64,000 nucleotides of DNA, taken from contig NZ_JAUSBN010000021.1 of NCBI RefSeq assembly GCF_030651995.1, positions 1 to 64,000 on the forward strand, in the 5' to 3' direction. The notes beneath the pieces are model-generated. The model saw only the letters and a list, made by a program, of their open reading frames with translations. It did no database searches and had not been told where the DNA came from. Below are positions 58,686-64,000 of this stretch, piece by piece (position 1 is the first letter of the stretch; each line of letters opens with the position of its first letter). Made by a program: the position numbers and the translations under genes. This stretch comes from Reyranella sp. GTDB lineage: Bacteria; Pseudomonadota; Alphaproteobacteria; Reyranellales; Reyranellaceae.

Positions 58686-59750
58686 ATGAAAGGGGTCGCC
58701 CGCCACCTAACCTCGTGGTCCGCGTTGATCGCCCTCACCGTGCCGGTGACGGCACTGATGCTGTGGCTGCATGCGCCGGCGGCACTGATGCTGGGGCCGC
58801 TGCTCTCGGGCATCGTCTTCGCCTCGTGGGGCGGCAAGGTGAACTATCCCGTGCCGGTGTTTGGCGTGGCGCAAGGCATCGTCGGCAGCATGATCGCCAT
58901 GATGGTGCCGCTCACGATCGTCGGCGACATCCTCGGACACTGGGCGCTTTTCACGGTCGGCGTCGTCGCGGTCGTCGCCGCCAGCACGTGGGTCGGCTGG
59001 CAGATGACGCGCTGGCAGATGCTGCCCGGCACGACGGCGCTGTGGGGCGTGAGCCCGGGCGCCGCCTCGGTGATGACCTACATGGCCGAAGCCTATGGCG
59101 CCGACATGCGCATGGTGGCCTTCATGCAGTATCTGCGCGTCGTCATGGTCGCGGTCGTCGCGGCGGCGGTGGCGCGTTACTTCGGCGGAGCCTCCCAGCA
59201 TGCGCCGGCCGCGATCGTGTGGTTCCCCGAGGTCGCGTGGCTGCCGCTGCTCGAGACGCTGGCGCTGGCGGGCGTGGGCGCGTGGTTGGCGCGGCGGCTG
59301 AGCATCCCGGCCGGCGCGTTCCTGCTGCCGCTGGTCGGCGGCATCGTGCTCACGCATCTCGGGTGGCTGCGGCTCGAGCTGCCGACCTGGCTCCTGGCCG
59401 GCTGCTACGCGCTGGTCGGCTGGAATGTCGGCCTGCGTTTCACCCGCGCGCTGCTGGTCCACGTCCTGCACCAGCTTCCCGGCATCCTGCTCTGCATCTT
59501 CGCCATGCTGGCGCTGTGCGGCGCCGTCGCGGCCTTCATGGTGTTCGCCGCCGGCATCGACCCGCTCACCGCCTATCTCGCCACCAGTCCCGGCGGCGCC
59601 GACTCGATCGCCATCATCGCGGCCTCGACCGACGTCGACGTGTCCTTCGTAATGGCCATGCAGACGGTGCGCCTGCTCGTCGTGCTGTTCGTGGCGCCTT
59701 ACCTGACCAGGATCATCGCGGATCGGATCGGCGACCTCGGCAAGGGCTGA
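58686..59750 (+). CDS. AbrB-family membrane protein (AmoA-like)
   Basis: 354 residues, about ten membrane segments, belonging to the AbrB/ammonia-monooxygenase-like (AmoA, PF05145) group of unknown role, once noted in E. coli as AbrB. Two related halves carry GxVS-type turns: WGVSPGAASVMTYMAEAYGADMRM in the first and TSPGGADSIAIIAASTDVDVSFV in the second. Start ATG 58686 comes right after the repeat pair; the longer in-frame start reads through it. Function unknown. Confidence 0.82.
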   Translation: MKGVARHLTSWSALIALTVPVTALMLWLHAPAALMLGPLLSGIVFASWGGKVNYPVPVFGVAQGIVGSMIAMMVPLTIVGDILGHWALFTVGVVAVVAASTWVGWQMTRWQMLPGTTALWGVSPGAASVMTYMAEAYGADMRMVAFMQYLRVVMVAVVAAAVARYFGGASQHAPAAIVWFPEVAWLPLLETLALAGVGAWLARRLSIPAGAFLLPLVGGIVLTHLGWLRLELPTWLLAGCYALVGWNVGLRFTRALLVHVLHQLPGILLCIFAMLALCGAVAAFMVFAAGIDPLTAYLATSPGGADSIAIIAASTDVDVSFVMAMQTVRLLVVLFVAPYLTRIIADRIGDLGKG

Positions 59751-59753
59751 AGA

Positions 59754-61061
59754 TCAGGTATTCGCCGCCCGATGCACCGTCTTTGCGCGTGTCGCCAGCA
59801 GCTTGTCGATGCGGCGGCCGTCCATGTCGAGGACCTCGAAGCGCCAGCCGCCCACGACGACGGAATCGCCTTCCTTGGGCAGGCGGCGCATGGCGGCCAG
59901 CACCATGCCGGCGACGGTATGGAAGTCGGCGGTGCGCTTGGCGGTGATGCCCAGCAGCTCGATGAGTTCGTCGGCCGGCATGCTGCCCGCCACCAGCCAC
60001 GAGCCGTCGTCGCGTTCCGTCGCTGCGCGTTCGGCCGGGCCTTCGTCGGTCTGGAAGGCGCCGACGATGGCCTCCAGGATGTCGGCGGTCGTGACGATGC
60101 CCAGCAGCTCGCCATACTCGTCCTGCACCAGGACCATGTGGGCAGGTGAGTTCTTGAGCGTGTCGAGCACGTCGAACCCGTCCATGGTATCGGGGACGAT
60201 GGGCGCCGGCCTGACAAGGGCGCGCGGATCGGCGGTGCCGTCGCGGATGAAGGCATCCAGGAGGTCGTTCTTGCGGACGACGCCGGCGGCGTGGTTCGCG
60301 ACCGGATCCCAGGCCAGCAGGCGGGAATGGACGCTCGACTGGACGGTCTGCAACAGCGCCTGCGGTTCGAGCGACAGGTCGACGATGTCGAGATCATGGC
60401 GCGGGGTCATGATGGCCCGGGCGGGCCGGTCGCCGAGGCGCATGACGGCGCTGATCATGCCGCGCTCGCGCGGCTCGATGGCGCCGGAGGATTCGCCGTC
60501 GGCGATCAGCGCCCTGATCTCCTCGGCGGTTACCGAGGACTCGCCGCTCTGGCGCCCGCCCAGCAGGCCGAGGATCGCCTTGCCCGACACGTCGAGGAGC
60601 CAGACGAGCGGGGCGGAGATGCGCGCCAGCGTCGCCATGGCGGGCGCGACGGAGGCCGCGACGGCTTCGGCGTTGCGCAGCGCGATCTGCTTGGGAACCA
60701 GCTCGCCGATGATCAGCGACAGGTACGTGATGAGGGCGACGACGCCGCCATAGGCAACCGGCTCGGCGAAGCGCAGCGGCATGCCGGTGTCGGCCAGCAC
60801 CGTCGTGAGGCGCCCGCCCAGGGTGGCGCCGGAAAAGGCGCCGGCAAGGATGCCGACCATCGTGATGCCGATCTGTACCGTCGAGAGGAAGCGGCCTGGA
60901 TCGTCGGCCAGCCGCAGCGCCGCGGTGGCGCCGCGCGAGCCGCCGTCGGCCATGGCCTTCAGCCTGCCCCGGCGCGCCGAGACGACGGCCAGTTCCGACA
61001 TTGCCAGGACGCCATTGATGAGGATGAGAACGAGGGCGATTAGAAGCTCGATATAGACCAT
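59754..61061 (-). CDS. DUF21/CBS/CorC_HlyC membrane protein
   Basis: 435 residues. Four membrane segments at the N-terminus (DUF21: VYIELLIALVLILINGVLAMSE), a pair of CBS domains (about 215-330: RAIMTPRHDLDIVDLS, HMVLVQDEYGELLGIVTTADIL) and the CorC_HlyC domain at the end (SVVVGGWRFEVLDMDG). Members are linked to magnesium/cobalt efflux and to the haemolysin TlyC group. It convergently follows the AbrB-like gene and diverges from the amidase. Confidence 0.9.
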   Translation of the reverse strand: MVYIELLIALVLILINGVLAMSELAVVSARRGRLKAMADGGSRGATAALRLADDPGRFLSTVQIGITMVGILAGAFSGATLGGRLTTVLADTGMPLRFAEPVAYGGVVALITYLSLIIGELVPKQIALRNAEAVAASVAPAMATLARISAPLVWLLDVSGKAILGLLGGRQSGESSVTAEEIRALIADGESSGAIEPRERGMISAVMRLGDRPARAIMTPRHDLDIVDLSLEPQALLQTVQSSVHSRLLAWDPVANHAAGVVRKNDLLDAFIRDGTADPRALVRPAPIVPDTMDGFDVLDTLKNSPAHMVLVQDEYGELLGIVTTADILEAIVGAFQTDEGPAERAATERDDGSWLVAGSMPADELIELLGITAKRTADFHTVAGMVLAAMRRLPKEGDSVVVGGWRFEVLDMDGRRIDKLLATRAKTVHRAANT

Positions 61062-61181
61062 CGCTTCAGTCTATCTGCGTTTCGGGTCGGAACGAAGGCG
61101 GGACGGGGCGCGGGTTTTGCAAGGAAGCGCGCGGGAAATCTCCCGCAAACCCCTCACTCGAAAATCGTGTACCTTCGTTCC

Positions 61182-62567
61182 ATGACCGCTTTGCATGACA
61201 TGACCGCCGGCGAGTTGCTCGCCGCCTACAAATCCAAGTCGCTGTCGCCCGTCGAGGCCACCGACGCCGTGATCGCCCGCATCGAAGCCTGGGAGCCGAA
61301 GCTGAAGGCGTTGTACGCCCCCGACTTCGAGGGCGCGCGCAAGGCCGCGAAAGCCTCCGAGGCGCGCTGGCAGAAGGGAGCGCCGCAGGGTGCGCTCGAC
61401 GGCGTGCCCATCACCATCAAGGAGAACATCGCCACCAAGGGCGTGCCGGTCCCGCTCGGCACGGCGGCGACCGAGCTGGTCCCCGCCGCCGACGATGCGC
61501 CCGCCTCGGCGCGCGTGCGCGAGGCGGGGGCGATCATCCTGTCCAAGACGACGATGCCCGACTACGGCATGCTGTCCTCGGGCCGCAGTTCCTTCCATCC
61601 GCTGACCCGCAACCCGTGGAACCTTGCCTGGAATCCCGGCGGCTCCAGCGCCGGCGCGGGAGCCGCGGCGGCGGCGGGTTACGGCCCGCTGCATCTCGGC
61701 ACCGACATTGGCGGGTCGGTCCGCCTGCCGGCGAGCTGGAACGGCATCTTCACGCTGAAGCCAAGCCTCGGCAGGATCGCCGTCGATCCGCCGTTCTTCG
61801 GTCGCGCCATCGGGCCGATGACGCGCACCGTCGCGGATGCGGCTCTGCTGATGGCCGAGCTGTCCAAGCCCGACGCGCGCGATCACATGAACCTGCCGCC
61901 GGCGGACATCGATTGGGCCGCCGGGCCGCTGTCGCCCAAGGGGCTGAAGATCGGCCTGCATCTCGACGCCGGCTCCGGCCTGCCGGTCGATCCCGAGGTC
62001 AAGGAGGCGATCGAGGCCGCCGCCAGACTGTTCGCCGAGGCAGGCGCGCATGTCGAGCCGGTCGCGCCGTTCCTCTCGCCGGAGATGCTGCACCTTCAGG
62101 ACCTGTTCTGGCGGGTGCGCAGCTGGGTCGATTTTTCCGCGCTCTCTCATGCGCGGCAGGCGAAGGTTCTGCCGTTCATTGCCGACTGGTGCCGCGGCGG
62201 CGCCGACGTCTCGGGCACCCAGGTGATCCGGGGCGTGAACAACTACATGGCCATCCGCTCTGCCACGACGCGCGCAACGCAGCCGTTCGACTTCGTCCTG
62301 TCGCCGGTCTCGCCCGTGCCGACCTATCGCGCCGAGTGGGAGACCCCGACCAACGACGTCAACCGGCCGCTGGAGCACATCTCCTTCACCATGCCCTACA
62401 ACATGAGCGAACAGCCGGCTGCCTCGATCAACTGTGCCTACACGAAGGAGGGCAAGCCGATCGGCCTCCAGATCTCGGGCCGCCGCTTCGACGATTCCGG
62501 CGTGATGCGCCTGTCGCGCTGGTTCGAGTCGGTGCGCGGCGAGCAGAAGAGGTGGCCCGAGCCATGA
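61182..62567 (+). CDS. Amidase-signature family enzyme
   Basis: 461 residues. The catalytic triad Ser-cisSer-Lys is intact: Lys80 in VPITIKENI, the Gly/Ser-rich GGSSAGAGAAAAAG (Ser near 155) and GTDIGGSVRLPASW (Ser near 180). It hydrolyses a C-N bond in an amide; the substrate is unknown. I chose the ATG at 61182, close to the domain start; a GTG 15 nt upstream is possible. It does not carry the GatA-specific ends clearly, so I do not call it GatA. Confidence 0.88.
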   Translation: MTALHDMTAGELLAAYKSKSLSPVEATDAVIARIEAWEPKLKALYAPDFEGARKAAKASEARWQKGAPQGALDGVPITIKENIATKGVPVPLGTAATELVPAADDAPASARVREAGAIILSKTTMPDYGMLSSGRSSFHPLTRNPWNLAWNPGGSSAGAGAAAAAGYGPLHLGTDIGGSVRLPASWNGIFTLKPSLGRIAVDPPFFGRAIGPMTRTVADAALLMAELSKPDARDHMNLPPADIDWAAGPLSPKGLKIGLHLDAGSGLPVDPEVKEAIEAAARLFAEAGAHVEPVAPFLSPEMLHLQDLFWRVRSWVDFSALSHARQAKVLPFIADWCRGGADVSGTQVIRGVNNYMAIRSATTRATQPFDFVLSPVSPVPTYRAEWETPTNDVNRPLEHISFTMPYNMSEQPAASINCAYTKEGKPIGLQISGRRFDDSGVMRLSRWFESVRGEQKRWPEP

Positions 62568-62571
62568 TGGT

Positions 62572-62682
62572 GCCCACCCTTCGAGACGGCGCTTCGCGCC
62601 TCCTCAGGGTGAGGCGTTTTCTGCATCGACCAATTGACCTAACCCTGAGGAGCGGCCGTAGGCCGCGTCTCGAAGGGTGGGC
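62572..62682. repeat. Paired inverted repeat between amidase and racemase genes
   Basis: Copies at 62573-62615 (CCCACCCTTCGAGACGGCGC onwards) and 62638-62682 (CCTAACCCTGAGGAGCGGCC onwards), about 22 nt apart, same family as 22113-22224. The right copy ends 7 nt before the racemase ATG, close to where its ribosome site should be. Confidence 0.7.
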
Positions 62683-62688
62683 CACGCA

Positions 62689-63390
62689 ATGAAACCCCTC
62701 GGCATCCTCATGCTCGATACGCGGTTTCCGCGGATCGTGGGGGATGTCGGGAATGAGGCGTCGTACGGCTTCCCGGTGATCTTCCGGCGCATGGAAGGAA
62801 TCGGATCGGCGGACGCGGTCGCAGCGCATCCCGACCGGCCGCGTGTGCTGGCCGCGCTTAAGGCAAATGCCGAGGCGCTGGCCGCGAACGGCGCGGTGGG
62901 GATCGGGACGAGCTGCGGGTTCCTCGCGCTTTATCAGGACGATCTCGCCGCGGTGTCGCCGGTCCCGGTGGCGACCTCGGCACTGCTGCACATCAAACGG
63001 CTCGCGGGGCGCACGCCGGGCGTGATCACCGCGTCGGCGAAGAACCTGACGCCGGCGCATCTCGTGGCCGTCGGCGCTCCCGGCGATACACCGGTGGTCG
63101 GCCTGCCCGAGGACAGTTCATTTGCCGGCACCTTCCTGCGCAACGGGCTGACGCTCGATCGCGAGGCCGTCGAGCGCGAGGTCGTCGCGGCCGGGCTCGA
63201 GCTGCTGGCGAAGCACCCGGCGGTCGACACGGTGGTTCTCGAATGCACCAACCTGCCACCCTACAGGCGGGCGCTGGAGAAGGCGCTCGGCCTGCCTGTA
63301 CTCGACGTGATCGATCTGCTGAACGACTTTCATGCCGAGCTCAGCGGGGCAGCAAGCGGCGGTAAAGCGGCTGCAGCAGCGCCGGGATGA
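62689..63390 (+). CDS. Aspartate/glutamate racemase-family protein
   Basis: 233 residues. Two catalytic cysteines of the family are present: Cys76 in IGTSCGFLALY and a second in VLECTNLPPYR near 188. The GILMLDTRFPRIVGDVGN start resembles hydantoin- or aspartate-racemase relatives. It swaps the chirality of an amino acid or related compound; the substrate is not clear. ATG at 62689 is just after the repeat. Its end overlaps the convergent transporter gene by 50 nt. Confidence 0.83.
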   Translation: MKPLGILMLDTRFPRIVGDVGNEASYGFPVIFRRMEGIGSADAVAAHPDRPRVLAALKANAEALAANGAVGIGTSCGFLALYQDDLAAVSPVPVATSALLHIKRLAGRTPGVITASAKNLTPAHLVAVGAPGDTPVVGLPEDSSFAGTFLRNGLTLDREAVEREVVAAGLELLAKHPAVDTVVLECTNLPPYRRALEKALGLPVLDVIDLLNDFHAELSGAASGGKAAAAAPG

Positions 63391-64000
63391 TGTAGATCGG
63401 GAACTGCACGGCAGCGATGAACAGGAAGATGTCGGGATCGGCCGTCGCCGGCAGGACCGCCATGAGGAGCGCGTTGTGCCGTCCGCCCGAGCAGTAGCCC
63501 ACGGTGAGCGCGCTGCGCCGGTCGAGGAACGGCCAGGTCGCGATCGCCATGACCAGATTGCACAGGAGCATCCCTGCGAAGGAACCGGCGATGAAGCCTC
63601 CGAGCTTGGCCGGTTCGGTGATCGCGCGGGCCACCACGCCATCCATCAGCGGGATCGCAAAGAGCATCAGCACCACCACCGAGACGCCGTCGAGGGTCGG
63701 GCCGCTCTCGACGAGGCGTGGGCCCAGCCAGCGGCGGATGACGAGCGCCCCGGCCAGTGCCAGCGCGACGATCATCGCCAGCCTCATGCTGAGGTCGAAC
63801 AGGCCGATCTTGAGGTCGAAACCGAGCAGCCACAGCGCCAGCGGCGGCAGCGTGAAGGGCACCAGGAAGTTGGTGAACAGGGACAGCAGCAGCGCCAGCG
63901 AGGAATCGAGGCGCAGGAAGGTAGCCGTCGTCGCGGCCGAGATGATGCCGGGCGCCATGGCGCTGAGGCAGAGCGCGGTAACGAGGCTTGGCCACAGGCC
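63341..64000 (-). CDS. Bile acid:sodium symporter-family (BASS) transporter, C-terminal part
   Basis: The frame is open to the window edge with no stop, so the start lies beyond 64000; an internal ATG at 63958 is not the start. The visible 219 residues have about six to seven membrane segments, SAMAPGIISAATTATFLRLD with a Ser/Thr/Pro-rich turn, and TVGYCSGGRHNALLMAVL, the conserved substrate-site segment. BASS proteins carry bile acids, pantoate or other organic anions with sodium. It runs over the end of the racemase gene (63341-63390). Confidence 0.78.
   Translation of the reverse strand, partial: GLWPSLVTALCLSAMAPGIISAATTATFLRLDSSLALLLSLFTNFLVPFTLPPLALWLLGFDLKIGLFDLSMRLAMIVALALAGALVIRRWLGPRLVESGPTLDGVSVVVLMLFAIPLMDGVVARAITEPAKLGGFIAGSFAGMLLCNLVMAIATWPFLDRRSALTVGYCSGGRHNALLMAVLPATADPDIFLFIAAVQFPIYIIPALLQPLYRRLLPR

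Overview
The window is high-GC chromosomal DNA, almost certainly from a free-living alphaproteobacterium. Three things support this: the block prs-rplY-pth-ychF (189-3677); the purine block purC-purS-purQ-purL-bolA-grxD (18460-23254), with a second purB and a DUF1476 (ATP synthase zeta inhibitor) gene nearby at 28312-30013; and short paired palindromic intergenic repeats of the kind common in Rhizobiales and Rhodospirillales. I cannot fix the genus; a soil lineage such as Bradyrhizobium or Reyranella relatives would fit. I found no tRNA, rRNA or CRISPR array.

Layout. 1-136: one end of an IS30-family insertion sequence. 189-3677: housekeeping operon for PRPP synthesis and translation. 3854-8515: an M81/MlrC metallopeptidase, an AidB-type acyl-CoA dehydrogenase and an E. 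coli-type adenylosuccinate lyase (first purB). 8566-13878: a complete peptide/nickel-class ABC importer. 13949-18228: a LigB-type dioxygenase and a 1159-residue repeat protein with Calx-beta domains. 18460-30013: the purine cluster, apparently split between purC and the second purB by a block carrying a diiron protein, a DUF559 nuclease cassette, a methyltransferase, a GT2 glycosyltransferase, a Tat-exported carbonic anhydrase-like protein and a MaoC-type dehydratase. 30066-39288: accessory metabolism and regulation (HAD phosphatase, FAH-family protein, TetR plus esterase, adenylate cyclase, dienelactone hydrolase-like protein, and an ArsR/AHSA1/transglutaminase chain).

39336-52063 looks like a layered accessory region between an intact DUF72 gene and an intact radC. 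Between them lie a stress-protein/permease/thioredoxin module, a decayed 5' piece of a DUF72 gene, an HxlR-controlled detoxification module (GST, enoyl-CoA hydratase, nitroreductase, frameshifted MFS transporter, DsbA-like isomerase), a decayed 3' piece of radC, and a hybrid histidine kinase with a receiver protein. The two gene scraps look like scars of past insertions.

52131-64000: serine hydrolase, a multicopper oxidase fused to FG-GAP-like repeats, map, a CinA-type molybdopterin-binding protein, an AbrB-family membrane protein, a CorC-like CBS protein, an amidase, an Asp/Glu racemase-family protein, and a BASS-family transporter cut by the window end.

The most unusual items are the DUF559 cassette between direct repeats, the lysozyme-like/Calx-beta repeat protein, the two gene scars around the accessory modules, the Tat-exported beta-carbonic anhydrase-like protein, and two purB genes of different subfamilies. 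Nothing here amounts to a proven new system; these are the best leads.
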